This document shows positions 26,321 to 34,096 of a stretch of 35,309 bases of DNA, piece by piece; the first letter of the stretch is position 1, and the number at the start of each line of letters is the position of its first letter. The stretch is from the NCBI GenBank assembly GCA_012730015.1, contig JAAYBT010000103.1, forward strand, positions 1 through 35,309, in the 5' to 3' direction. The DNA is from Clostridiaceae bacterium (GTDB taxonomy: Bacteria > Bacillota > Clostridia > Acetivibrionales > DTU013). The translations under genes were made by a program, and so were the position numbers. The notes beneath the pieces are model-generated. The model worked only from the letters and a program-made list of their open reading frames with translations. It was not told the origin of the DNA and did not search any database.

Positions 26321-27268
26321 CTAAATTAATTTAAGCACACTTAGCATTGTCTCTTCATCGGTAATCAACGCATTGACATATCTCTTTCTCAGGACCCCCA
26401 AAAGCGTTTTCACCTTATTAGGCCCCATTGCAATGCAGACCTTTTGCTTAATCCTTGCAAAGTCATTCAAGTCAATCGATATCGTTCTGTCGTCAAGCTC
26501 TTTATCACACACCTCGCCATGCTGGTCAATAAAATGAGCACATAAGTCCCCAGCAGCATTCTTCTTTATCAGCCTCCTAATCGATTCGCTGTCAATGTAG
26601 CCACCGCGGTAAAGAATATTCTCCTCACCAAAGCTGCCTACTGTAAATAGTGCCACATCGGCTGCCTTGCATACATTAAGCGTACTGGACATATTTTTAT
26701 CGCTATATATCGCCCTTTTGATGTCTGCGTTTTGAACAAGTACAGGCAAAGGAATATATAAGGGAGTACCGTTGTATGCTGCTGCAATATTTGTAGAGAT
26801 CTCAGATGTGTAAATCCTTTTCTCCAGATTGGTCGTTCCGCCGCATAGCTGTATAGACGTCACATTCCTTATGTCAGTGCGCTTTCGCATTTTAGTTGAA
26901 ATTTCATATATGGTCGAGCCCCAGGTGTAGGCTACAATCATATTGCTCTTGATAATGGTTTCGATATAGCTGTTGGCCTCTTTAATGACCTCCGCTGTCA
27001 GGAAGGATTTGTTCTTCAAGTGCTTAATCTCAACGATTTTAGCCATCTCCAGTCCAAACAGTTCCTTAACATGCCTTTCAAGATCAGTATCCGAATCATA
27101 CAGGTCATTCACCTTTATCTCGACTATTCCTTCTTTACGCGCCAGATCCATCAGCTGGCAAACATAACCTCGAGAAATACCAAGTTCAGCGGCAATTTCC
27201 TTCTGACTCATCCCATGATTGTAGTACATTTTGGATACATCAACCATCAATTGCTTTTTGCTATTCAA
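26321..27268 (-). CDS. SorC-family sugar-binding transcriptional regulator
   Basis: A 315-aa regulator. The N-terminal HTH (about 7-55) has YYNHGMSQKEIAAELGISRG and YVCQLMDLARKEGIV. The effector domain (about 60-315) has AYTWGSTIYEIS, VTSIQLCGGT, DVALFTVGSFGEEN and CIAMGPNKVKTLLGVL, the phosphosugar-isomerase-like fold of SorC. The start is TTG at 27268, with AAAGGG nine bases upstream; an internal ATG lies seven codons later. Family members bind phosphosugars and often act on sugar-uptake operons. No transporter is adjacent; the nearest gene downstream is the phosphohexomutase, which may be a target. The effector is unknown. Confidence 0.9.
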   Translation of the reverse strand: MNSKKQLMVDVSKMYYNHGMSQKEIAAELGISRGYVCQLMDLARKEGIVEIKVNDLYDSDTDLERHVKELFGLEMAKIVEIKHLKNKSFLTAEVIKEANSYIETIIKSNMIVAYTWGSTIYEISTKMRKRTDIRNVTSIQLCGGTTNLEKRIYTSEISTNIAAAYNGTPLYIPLPVLVQNADIKRAIYSDKNMSSTLNVCKAADVALFTVGSFGEENILYRGGYIDSESIRRLIKKNAAGDLCAHFIDQHGEVCDKELDDRTISIDLNDFARIKQKVCIAMGPNKVKTLLGVLRKRYVNALITDEETMLSVLKLI

Positions 27269-27310
27269 TGCATCTATCCCTTTTATTGAATATTTTGTAA
27301 ATACACTAAA

Positions 27311-27339
27311 ATATTACACTCCAATGTATTCAGTGTCAA
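27311..27339 (-). promoter_or_regulatory. Promoter P1 of the SorC-type gene with overlapping candidate operator
   Basis: Minus-strand TTGACA (27339-27334), a 17-base spacer and TAATAT (27316-27311), 43 bases before the TTG start. The spacer holds an interrupted palindrome, ACACT and AGTGT separated by eleven bases (27316-27336). AGTGTA occurs again just past the -10. This layout suits autoregulation. Confidence 0.65.
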
Positions 27340-27431
27340 TGGCCTCTATATGCTCTTACCCTATAAAGCGAACAGATTACCACTCTTTACAGTTTGTCCA
27401 TCTTTGTAAATCCCTGTTTTTATTCGATGTT

Positions 27432-27460
27432 TTTATACTACCATTAATATATCATTTCAA
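27432..27460 (-). promoter_or_regulatory. Promoter P2, distal, of the SorC-type gene
   Basis: Minus-strand TTGAAA (27460-27455), a 17-base spacer and TATAAA (27437-27432), each five of six to consensus. It would give a leader of about 160 bases. I see no small ORF or riboswitch in that leader. The rest of the 323-base gene-free stretch 27269-27591 holds only P1 and the spoIVA terminator. Confidence 0.5.
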
Positions 27461-27514
27461 TGTATATAAGTCATCATCTTATATAATCATTATTAGTAGG
27501 CTGATGTGTCTATC

Positions 27515-27570
27515 GCAAACAAAAATCCACCTGTCTGAGGCAACTTACCTATGCTCAGAGCAGGCGGATT
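27515..27570 (-). terminator. Intrinsic terminator of spoIVA
   Basis: Arms 27570-27554 and 27539-27524 form a long stem (AATCCGCCTG...CTGAG with CTCAGACAGGTGGATT) with a bulged C and one G-T pair, followed on the minus strand by TTTGTTT. It lies about 20 bases past the spoIVA stop. Confidence 0.8.
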
Positions 27571-27591
27571 ATAGCTGGAAGTAGTTTTATC

Positions 27592-29070
27592 TTATAAAAT
27601 AATGCAGATTAGCCCTCCACTACCCTCATTAATTATCCTTTGCAAGGTTTCCTGCAGCTTTATCTGGGCATCCTCCGGCATCCTGTTCAGCTTGTTGTGC
27701 AGCCCTTCACTAACCAACTCGTGAAGTGATTTACCAAATATATTGGATTCCCATATTTTACCCGGCTCACTTTCAAACTCCTGCAACAAATAATTGACGA
27801 GTTCCTCGGACTGTTTCTCAGTGCCCACAAGCGGCGCAATCTCAGTCTCAATATCCGCCCTTATCATATGTACTGAAGGGGCACTGGCTCGCAGCTTCAC
27901 ACCAAAGCGATTCCCCTGCTTTATGATCTCTGGTTCATCCAGTGTCATCTCCTCCATATGCGGTGTCACAACACCATAGCCCTTCACCTTCACCTCGTGC
28001 AGTGCGAATTCAACTCTTTCGTACTCCTTCTTTATCCCGGCAAGACTCTTCATAAGGCTTATCAGCATGTGCTCTCCTTCAATCCGAAGTCCTGTTGTGT
28101 CGCTTAGGATGTCGTAGAAAAGCCCATCAGGCGTTTTTATGTTCAGGAGCATGTTTCCTCTTCCCGGATTAATTTCAGAAAGATCAGTTTCCATTATAAA
28201 CTCATAGTCATAGAACTTGTCAATGGACTGCTTCGCCTCGCGAATTTTCTGAACACCTGCAAATGTATCCCTTATGGACTGCAGCATTTCGACCCGAAGC
28301 CAGTGATCCTGTTCCAGAGCCTCAACCCACTTTGGAATGTTGATGCCAATCTCACTGACAGGGAATTCATAGAGGATTCTCTCCATAATACCCGCCATGT
28401 CATCATTTCTCATCTGCGCACAGTTGACACTGATTACAGGAACCTCATACTTTTCCTCAAGCTCCTGCCTCAGATTTTCCGTCTCCCGTTCGCCCGGTAT
28501 CACAGAATTCAAGACTACAACAAAGGGCTTGTTGATGGCCTTGAGTTCGTCTATGACACGTTTTTCCGCCTCCAGATAGTCTTCCCTTGGTATGTCTGTG
28601 ATTGTGCCATCTGTTGTCACAACAAGCCCTATCGTGGAATGATCGTTTATAACCTTTCTGGTCCCCAGCTCAGCTGCCTGTTCAAAGGGTATCTGATAAT
28701 CATACCAGGGTGTTGACACCATTCTGGGCGAATTGTTTTCCAGGTATCCCAGTGCCCCCTTGACCAAATAACCGACACAATCGACCATCCTGACCTTAAG
28801 CTTAAGAGCTTCGTCAAGAATGATTTCAACAGCCTCATTTGGCACAAATTTGGGCTCAGTTGTCATTATCGTTCGCCCTGTGGCACTTTGCGGAAGCTCA
28901 TCCCTTGCCCTTTCCCGGCTATAAACATTCTCTATGTTCGGAAGCACCAATAAATCCATAAACCTTTTAATCAAGGTCGACTTCCCCGTTCTGACAGGCC
29001 CCACAACACCTATATAAATGTCTCCCTGCGTCCTCTCAGCTATCTGCTGATATATATTGTATTTTTCCAT
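27592..29070 (-). CDS. spoIVA: Stage IV sporulation protein A (spore coat morphogenetic ATPase)
   Basis: A 492-aa protein, the standard SpoIVA length. It starts MEKYNIYQQIAERTQGDIYI, with Walker A GPVRTGKST (24-32), then LPQSATGRTIMTTEPKFVP and MVDCVGYLVKGALGY. The C-terminus, ending EGSGGLICIIL, fits the membrane-docking end. SpoIVA assembles by ATP hydrolysis on the forespore outer membrane and forms the base for coat and cortex. Its presence marks the host as an endospore former. GGAGGGG lies seven bases before the ATG, and a sigma-E-type promoter lies about 60 bases upstream, so mother-cell expression is expected. Confidence 0.97.
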   Translation of the reverse strand: MEKYNIYQQIAERTQGDIYIGVVGPVRTGKSTLIKRFMDLLVLPNIENVYSRERARDELPQSATGRTIMTTEPKFVPNEAVEIILDEALKLKVRMVDCVGYLVKGALGYLENNSPRMVSTPWYDYQIPFEQAAELGTRKVINDHSTIGLVVTTDGTITDIPREDYLEAEKRVIDELKAINKPFVVVLNSVIPGERETENLRQELEEKYEVPVISVNCAQMRNDDMAGIMERILYEFPVSEIGINIPKWVEALEQDHWLRVEMLQSIRDTFAGVQKIREAKQSIDKFYDYEFIMETDLSEINPGRGNMLLNIKTPDGLFYDILSDTTGLRIEGEHMLISLMKSLAGIKKEYERVEFALHEVKVKGYGVVTPHMEEMTLDEPEIIKQGNRFGVKLRASAPSVHMIRADIETEIAPLVGTEKQSEELVNYLLQEFESEPGKIWESNIFGKSLHELVSEGLHNKLNRMPEDAQIKLQETLQRIINEGSGGLICIIL

Positions 29071-29130
29071 CCAATAACCCCTCCTAATCTATAAGCAAGC
29101 ATGACTTGAAAAGATGGAATTCACAATATA

Positions 29131-29158
29131 AATATATGTCCGTATTATTTGAATATTA
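29131..29158 (-). promoter_or_regulatory. Sigma-E-type promoter of spoIVA
   Basis: Minus-strand -35 TAATATT (29158-29152) fits KMATATT fully; after 13 bases the -10 CATATATT (29138-29131) matches six of eight positions of CATACAAT. It is placed 60 bases before the spoIVA ATG. SpoIVA is a known sigma-E regulon member in Bacillus and Clostridia, which supports the call. Confidence 0.7.
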
Positions 29159-29187
29159 CAAAAAAAGAAGCAGGTTATAGATGAAAG

Positions 29188-30072
29188 CTATTTTACGAAT
29201 ACTTTCAGGACCTGATGGAAGAATTCGATTGTAATGGGCAGACTCTCCCATTCCTCGCCATCAACACTTAAGTTAAAGCTCTGATCGCCTTCTATAGTGC
29301 ATTTTGAGGTTCTAATCCATTTTACGTTTTTGTCATTTAAGAAATCAACATTGTTTAATACCTTGAAAAGCAATCCAGGTATCTCCACATGAAGGCAGTT
29401 CTTTACAAGTACAATATCCATAAAGCCGTCGGAAATATCTGCTGCCCCAACAATATTTGACAAACCGGCGGCATGCTTACCATTCAGGATAAGGAAGAGC
29501 AGAAAATCACCTTCTACAGTCTCCTTATCTGTTGTGAGCTTCAATTTAATAGGCTTGAGATTTGAAACCTCGCCAAGGGCTTTAACATAATAGGCCAGAG
29601 GCCCGAAGTTCTTTTTGAACTCAGGGTTGGTGCTATATGAGACATCAACAAAATTACCCCCTGCGCAGGTGTTGAGGCAGTACTTATGATTATTAATTAA
29701 CCCTGCATCAATCTTTGCTATATTGCCCTCAAGAATAATGTCAAGGCATCCTCTCAAATCGGACGGAAGATTAAGACTCCTTGCAAAGTCATTGCAGGTG
29801 CCTGCAGGAATAATTCCAATAGGTATGTCCAGACCAGCTTTGAGCAGTATGCTTGCCAGCATGTTTACTGTTCCATCTCCACCTGAGACTACCACATAGG
29901 CATATTCATCCTCAGATAAAACCTGCTCCAGCAATGCACCATTATCCTTTTCCATCCTAAATGGGATAATAAGCATATCCTTCTCTAAAAAGCGGCTCAC
30001 TATATAGTCCAGCTTCTTAGGTACATTCCTATTGCCAGAAATCGGGTTGTATACCAGTAGTGCCTTTCTCAT
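29188..30072 (-). CDS. Diacylglycerol kinase family lipid kinase (YegS/BmrU/DagK-like)
   Basis: A 294-aa lipid kinase. It starts MRKALLVYNPISGN, has the catalytic-domain signature VVVSGGDGTVN (GGDGTVN 64-70) and PAGTCNDFAR (89-98), then a beta-rich C-terminal half ending in EFFHQVLKVF. It should phosphorylate diacylglycerol or a related lipid, returning it to phospholipid synthesis. The ATG at 30072 has GGAGG seven bases upstream; the ORF could extend to 30090 but without a binding site. It is probably transcribed separately from spoIVA, whose sigma-E promoter lies between them. Confidence 0.9.
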   Translation of the reverse strand: MRKALLVYNPISGNRNVPKKLDYIVSRFLEKDMLIIPFRMEKDNGALLEQVLSEDEYAYVVVSGGDGTVNMLASILLKAGLDIPIGIIPAGTCNDFARSLNLPSDLRGCLDIILEGNIAKIDAGLINNHKYCLNTCAGGNFVDVSYSTNPEFKKNFGPLAYYVKALGEVSNLKPIKLKLTTDKETVEGDFLLFLILNGKHAAGLSNIVGAADISDGFMDIVLVKNCLHVEIPGLLFKVLNNVDFLNDKNVKWIRTSKCTIEGDQSFNLSVDGEEWESLPITIEFFHQVLKVFVK

Positions 30073-30156
30073 ATGTTTTCCTCCGGTCAATGTTCACTTC
30101 TGCCTCGATAGTGCTTTGGGCTGTTTTCTCATAAGCTTCTTTACACTACCCATAGT

Positions 30157-30175
30157 TACATCGCAAAAGTCCTAG
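30157..30175 (+). repeat. Direct repeat bracketing the recombinase, left copy (candidate att site)
   Basis: TACATCGCAAAAGTCCTAG lies between the lipid kinase and the recombinase stop. It matches the right copy at 32005-32023 in 17 of 19 positions. Confidence 0.6.
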
Positions 30176-30217
30176 TTAAAAACTGCTATTTTTGATAAAA
30201 AACACGTCACTAGACTA

Positions 30218-31771
30218 TTATACCCCTATTTGAAAGCGGTAATCAATTACAACTTTGCCTTGGTAATCGCAATTGCCCACTGGTTTCCCGCCCTTATCAA
30301 TACCGATGTCATCCTTTCGCATTATATCCTGCTCGTCAAAAACTGTAATACTCTTCACTATAAGCCTTGCTAGCTCGTTTGACAGCTTTCCCTCTTCAAA
30401 ATTATCTACTGCCTGCTCGACAATCTCCTGTACATCAAGAGCCTTTTCAGCTTCAGAATTTATTCTGTCCAGCTGTGCCTCAAGAGCCTTCAGCCTCGTT
30501 TCATACTGCCTGTTCATCTTGTCAAAGAGCTGCTCGGATATTCTCCCATCCAGCCTGTCTCTATAGACCATCTCGTGCTGGCGACGGCTAGCTTCCAACT
30601 GCCCCATCAATCTTTGAGCAACTATCCTTCTGTCTTCCCTTATTTCTAAATAATCATGCATATCCTCCAGCTGTGCCCAAATTCGCCTGTCACAGAGCAA
30701 TTTTATCAATTCGCTGCAAATACTTTCTAGGATTGGAGCTTCGTAGGTAAAGTGGCTGGAGCACGCTGAGCTGCCTTTCCTAAAGTAATTTCCACAAACA
30801 TATGCGCTACCGTGGGTTCTTTTCCTTGCATACATAGAACTTCCACATCGACCGCAAAATATAATGCCACTGAGCACATGGCAAACCTTTGTGTGCGGTC
30901 CCTTCCCCGCAAGTTTGCCCTCCCTGAGCATCTGTATCTCCAGGAACTCCTCTCTGGTAACAATTCCCTCGTGAGTTCCCTGAGTTATGACCCATTCCTC
31001 CTCCGGGAGGCGCCGGGTCTTCTTGCTTTTAAAGCTGATCTTCTCGCTAATCCCCTGTACGGTGTCACCTACATATACGCGAGAAAGAAGAATGCGTCTG
31101 ACACACATCCTGTTCCACTCTTTCCCACCCGGAGACAGGATCCCTCTCTCATCCAATATGCGAGCAATTGATGTATAGCCAAGGCCTGACCGATAAAGAC
31201 TATATATGAGCCTGACTGTTTCAGCCTCTTGCTCACACCTGACGAGCTTGTTTCTTTCAGAATCAGACTTTCTATAGCCAAAGGGGGCATTCCCCAAGTA
31301 TTCACCGCGTTCTATTTTAAAGCGGAGACAGGAGCGTATTTTCCTTGAAATATCTCTAATGTACCGCTCGTTGGCCCAGGTCTCGATCCCTAAAGTCTCA
31401 TTGTCCAGCAGGCTGTCGTAGCGTCCGTCTGCAGTTAGAATTCGTATGCCGTATTCCTCCATAAAATCAATCCATTGCAGTGTCTTTGCGTTGTTGCGGC
31501 CTAGTCTTGAAAGATCCTTTAGAAGAAGCAGATTGATACTCCCACTGAGCACATCCTCTTTGAGCCTTGACAGTCCTTCTCTTTCAAAGGCCGAGCCGGA
31601 GACATTATCATCTGTATAGATGGAATAGACATGTCCCAATTGCTTTTTATCAATAAAGTCCAAAAGCAGCTGTCTTTGATTCGCAATGGTTTCAAGATTC
31701 TCGCCGTAATCATCTCTGCTTATTCTTACATATATGCCGATACTACATTTTCCCCTGTCCTGCGCAATCAT
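30218..31771 (-). CDS. Large serine recombinase
   Basis: A 517-aa site-specific recombinase. The N-terminal resolvase domain (about 10-150) has GIYVRISRDD with nucleophile S18, then ETIANQRQ, DDNVSGSAFERE and KDLSRLGRN. The recombinase domain (about 160-270) has NAPFGYRK and GKEWNRMCVRRIL. A zinc-ribbon region has CGRCGSSMYARKRTHG, then YVCGNYFRKGSSAC. A coiled coil follows (about 370-450). All parts needed for activity look present. Family knowledge: such enzymes integrate or excise phages, Tn4451/Tn5397-like elements or developmental elements. The ATG at 31771 has GAGAGGGG nine bases upstream; the ATG at 31798 has none. A 19-bp direct repeat brackets this gene and the small overlapping ORF. 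Confidence 0.93.
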   Translation of the reverse strand: MIAQDRGKCSIGIYVRISRDDYGENLETIANQRQLLLDFIDKKQLGHVYSIYTDDNVSGSAFEREGLSRLKEDVLSGSINLLLLKDLSRLGRNNAKTLQWIDFMEEYGIRILTADGRYDSLLDNETLGIETWANERYIRDISRKIRSCLRFKIERGEYLGNAPFGYRKSDSERNKLVRCEQEAETVRLIYSLYRSGLGYTSIARILDERGILSPGGKEWNRMCVRRILLSRVYVGDTVQGISEKISFKSKKTRRLPEEEWVITQGTHEGIVTREEFLEIQMLREGKLAGKGPHTKVCHVLSGIIFCGRCGSSMYARKRTHGSAYVCGNYFRKGSSACSSHFTYEAPILESICSELIKLLCDRRIWAQLEDMHDYLEIREDRRIVAQRLMGQLEASRRQHEMVYRDRLDGRISEQLFDKMNRQYETRLKALEAQLDRINSEAEKALDVQEIVEQAVDNFEEGKLSNELARLIVKSITVFDEQDIMRKDDIGIDKGGKPVGNCDYQGKVVIDYRFQIGV

Positions 31772-31898
31772 CGGAGCAAGCCCCTCTCTCTCTTTCATCT
31801 ATTAAGAGCTTTATGACCTTCAAGCAGATTTGTGCTCTGGTAAATTCATCCGAATAGTGTACTATGATTTTTCTTTGCTTCATTCTCCTCCCTGGCAT
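31743..31898 (-). CDS. Small ORF overlapping the recombinase start
   Basis: A 51-aa ORF, in a different frame from the recombinase, that reads MPGRRMKQRKIIVHYSDEFT, then RAQICLKVIKLLIDERE. GGAGGTGG lies eight bases before its ATG at 31898, a stronger site than that of the recombinase. Its last 29 bases overlap the recombinase start, so coupling is likely. The product is basic and could bind DNA, for example as a directionality factor, or the ORF could simply deliver ribosomes. No homology is claimed. Confidence 0.55.
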   Translation of the reverse strand: MPGRRMKQRKIIVHYSDEFTRAQICLKVIKLLIDERERGACSDDCAGQGKM

Positions 31899-31932
31899 GT
31901 GACAAGCCACCTCCACTGGGCTGCAAGTTTGT

Positions 31933-31962
31933 ATTATAAGTATATTTAATTGAATTTGTCCT
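31933..31962 (-). promoter_or_regulatory. Promoter of the small ORF and recombinase
   Basis: Minus-strand AGGACA (31962-31957), an 18-base spacer and a perfect TATAAT (31938-31933), about 35 bases before the ATG at 31898. Confidence 0.6.
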
Positions 31963-32004
31963 TTATAACAGGAGGCTTACTGTGTAGCTGGTATATATTA
32001 AGGC

Positions 32005-32023
32005 TACATCGCAAAAGCCCTGG
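32005..32023 (+). repeat. Direct repeat bracketing the recombinase, right copy (candidate att site)
   Basis: TACATCGCAAAAGCCCTGG matches the left copy at 30157-30175 in 17 of 19 positions and lies in the same orientation, 1848 bases away. It sits upstream of the promoter of the plus-strand gene at 32109. Confidence 0.6.
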
Positions 32024-32056
32024 AAGAAAAAATGTTTCATTCCCTGCTGTTCGATG

Positions 32057-32062
32057 TATAAT
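32057..32062 (+). promoter_or_regulatory. Candidate -10 box of the small plus-strand gene
   Basis: A perfect TATAAT lies 46 bases before the ATG at 32109. No good -35 box is seen at 16 to 18 bases, so the promoter is only partly supported. Confidence 0.4.
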
Positions 32063-32108
32063 ACATTTATACTACTGTGCGAAATGCTTAGTTAGGAGGG
32101 TAACAATT

Positions 32109-32420
32109 ATGTCGAGAGAAATTCCTCAAAAGCTTATGTCATTTTTGAAAACCGCCGTAGATGATGTAGACGACGGTTATGAGTATGCGTCGGAATTGAG
32201 GCGCATATTGAATAGTGATGATTGTCAGACAGTGCTTTCCCCAAAGGAAATAGAGGCGTTGCGGGAATATGCCGACGAGGTTAAAACAGTGGGTGAGATT
32301 AACTATTATACCTCAGAGCGCATACGGGAAATAGAAAAGGAGCATTTCGGCACCAGGGGAATTACCGGATACCTCAAAGCAGATCACGGCGAGCCCGAAA
32401 AGCCTGTATGGCCATTTTGA
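32109..32420 (+). CDS. Small acidic hypothetical protein
   Basis: A 103-aa protein, MSREIPQKLMSFLKTAVDDV, then DDGYEYASELRRILNSDDC and KEIEALREYADEVKTVGEIN. It is acidic and helical with no membrane segment; the end (EPEKPVWPF) is proline-rich. I do not recognise the family. AGGAGGG lies eight bases before the ATG, a strong site, which rules out the longer upstream reading from 31950. It lies just outside the repeat-bracketed recombinase unit and is convergent with the CPBP protease gene. Confidence 0.7.
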   Translation: MSREIPQKLMSFLKTAVDDVDDGYEYASELRRILNSDDCQTVLSPKEIEALREYADEVKTVGEINYYTSERIREIEKEHFGTRGITGYLKADHGEPEKPVWPF

Positions 32421-32453
32421 TGAGGATGCTTATATGCCCATTAGATTAAGCTC

Positions 32454-32473
32454 GCCTCCGGCTAGCCTCAGGC
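32454..32473. terminator. Weak hairpin between convergent genes
   Basis: GCCT and AGGC enclose a GGC-TA-GCC core in the 58-base gap between the two convergent stops. Only a short T stretch follows on the plus strand, so a terminator role is uncertain. Confidence 0.3.
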
Positions 32474-32478
32474 TTTAC

Positions 32479-33414
32479 TTACATACCGAATACTTTCGTT
32501 ATTAAGATTGAGAATATATAAAGCATTGCCATCAAAAAATAAAGCACAATAATCACAATAATCGGCCAGTGGGACAAGACTGCTTTAATATCCTGCCCAA
32601 CCCGTGCGATGGGAGTTATCGCTACAGCCCGTTTTTCTGTTACAATTTTGAAAGCATACATCAGGCCTAATGTAATGACCAGAGATATTATGCCGAAGAT
32701 TACAGTTGATACAAGCTCTACCTGTGTCAAAGCCAGAGTCTCTTTCTCTGGCTCCTTTGACAGGAACTGTACGAGCACAGAAATACAATTGTTCAGAAAA
32801 TGAGCGTATATTCCAGCATAAATGGAGTTTGTCCTTATGACATAATAGCCGATGATTAGTCCAAGAAAAATCGGCCCCAATAGATTTGTGACATCAAAGT
32901 GAAAAAGTCCGAAAAAGACTGAAACGATGACCACTGCTTTGTAGGAGCCTCGTCTTTCATAGGCTCTAAGGAGCAAACCCCTGTGCATCAGTTCTTCGCA
33001 TACACCCGGCAGCACTGCCACAATCAGTATTCCAAGTAAAAGCTCCTGCACGTTTTGCGGCACGGGAATTGTTGACGCAGGCACATCTCCTAAAAATTGC
33101 AGTAAATAAATAACCAGACTGTTTAGCATGCTGGCTACGAAAATTGCCGGCAGGGAAATAACCGTAATCATCAGCATTGGTATGAGTCCCGGGTTATTGA
33201 AACGGAAGGCTTCCTTTATGTTAATTCTCTTAATCAGGCAATATCCCAACACAAAGGCCAGAATGCCGAGCTCATTAATTATGATAATTAAGTAGATATT
33301 ATCATGAATCGCCGTTCCCATAATAAAACTAAGAATCATCTGGTATGCTAGAAAGACCAGAGTAAAAACAAGAAAAAAGATATTTGCGCCAGTAAAAGTA
33401 AGCTTTTTGTTCAT
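32479..33414 (-). CDS. CPBP family intramembrane glutamic endopeptidase
   Basis: A 311-aa membrane protein with about eight hydrophobic helices. The CPBP/Abi motifs are present: VLPGVCEELMHRG, with E140/E141 and R145 (EExxxR), FFGLFHFDV with H172, and the later YAGIYAHFLNN. Relatives process prenylated or other membrane peptides, and bacterial members often sit near bacteriocin or stress genes; no such partner is obvious here. The ATG at 33414 has AAAGGA eight bases upstream; the ATG at 33423 overlaps that site. The substrate is unknown. Confidence 0.9.
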   Translation of the reverse strand: MNKKLTFTGANIFFLVFTLVFLAYQMILSFIMGTAIHDNIYLIIIINELGILAFVLGYCLIKRINIKEAFRFNNPGLIPMLMITVISLPAIFVASMLNSLVIYLLQFLGDVPASTIPVPQNVQELLLGILIVAVLPGVCEELMHRGLLLRAYERRGSYKAVVIVSVFFGLFHFDVTNLLGPIFLGLIIGYYVIRTNSIYAGIYAHFLNNCISVLVQFLSKEPEKETLALTQVELVSTVIFGIISLVITLGLMYAFKIVTEKRAVAITPIARVGQDIKAVLSHWPIIVIIVLYFLMAMLYIFSILITKVFGM

Positions 33415-33470
33415 CAGGTACATCCTTTCAAAAAATTCTTTGCTGCAGCCATATCAGGCCGTAGATGCTA

Positions 33471-34067
33471 CTATTTGCGATTTCTATACGTTTGTCTACA
33501 TGACTTCTCTGTTATCACCATGTCCATAGTTATATCATGCTTTTCAGCCATTAATTGCTCCATCATCTGCATATCATATGCAATTCCAACCTTTAGACAC
33601 TCAGGTCTCAGTTTGGCAAGTAATCTGTCATAAAGGCCTGCTCCGTAGCCAATCCTGTGCCCGCCATAGTCAAAGGAAAGCCCGGGTATTACCGCAAAAT
33701 CGATATCCTGTGGGTCCACCTTCTTTAATACCGCTGAATTTGGCTCGGGGATACCCTTAAACCCCGGCAACACATCATTCCTCAAATCCCTTATTTCATA
33801 AAGCTCCAGGGTTAATGCCGGCACTGTCACTACCTTTGGTATCGCGACCCGTTTCCCCTGACACAAGCACCTTTCTATAAAGGCCTCTGTGGAGACCTCG
33901 TTACGATAGGACATATATACCGTCAGTGTCTGTGCATCCGAATACTGCCTGAGGGAGCAAAGCTTCTCGGTAATAGCAGCACTCTTCTCGGCTATCTGCC
34001 TGAGGTTCATTCCATTTCGCCCTTCAATCATTCTTTTGCGTATCACATTTTTATCTTCTACAATCAT
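33471..34067 (-). CDS. 5-formyltetrahydrofolate cyclo-ligase
   Basis: A 198-aa enzyme converting 5-formyl-THF to 5,10-methenyl-THF with ATP. Family features are KNVIRKRMIEGRNGM, TVYMSYRNEVST, KRVAIPKVV, DFAVIPGLSFD and the loop GGHRIGYGAGLYDRLLAK near the end. The start at 34067 has GGGG nine bases upstream; an ATG at 34082 adds five residues without a binding site, so the start is uncertain. It lies 29 bases downstream of the DUF2085 gene and 56 upstream of the CPBP gene. Confidence 0.93.
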   Translation of the reverse strand: MIVEDKNVIRKRMIEGRNGMNLRQIAEKSAAITEKLCSLRQYSDAQTLTVYMSYRNEVSTEAFIERCLCQGKRVAIPKVVTVPALTLELYEIRDLRNDVLPGFKGIPEPNSAVLKKVDPQDIDFAVIPGLSFDYGGHRIGYGAGLYDRLLAKLRPECLKVGIAYDMQMMEQLMAEKHDITMDMVITEKSCRQTYRNRK

Positions 34068-34096
34068 CAGTCCATACCCCATAAATCATAGGCTAT

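Noticed and set aside
29159-29187. Intrinsic terminator of the lipid kinase gene
   Set aside because: There is a T-run (TTCTTTTTTTG on the minus strand) but no convincing stem in front of it.
30176-30217. Terminator just past the recombinase stop
   Set aside because: AAAAA and TTTTT could pair around TAGCAG, but the stem is all A-T and too weak to call.
30812-31171. Plus-strand 119-codon frame
   Set aside because: Antisense of the recombinase zinc-ribbon region; no binding site.
31950-32108. Longer start for the small plus-strand gene (156 aa)
   Set aside because: The extra 53 residues have no coding character, lack a ribosome site and would cover the direct repeat and the TATAAT box; AGGAGGG sits before the ATG at 32109.
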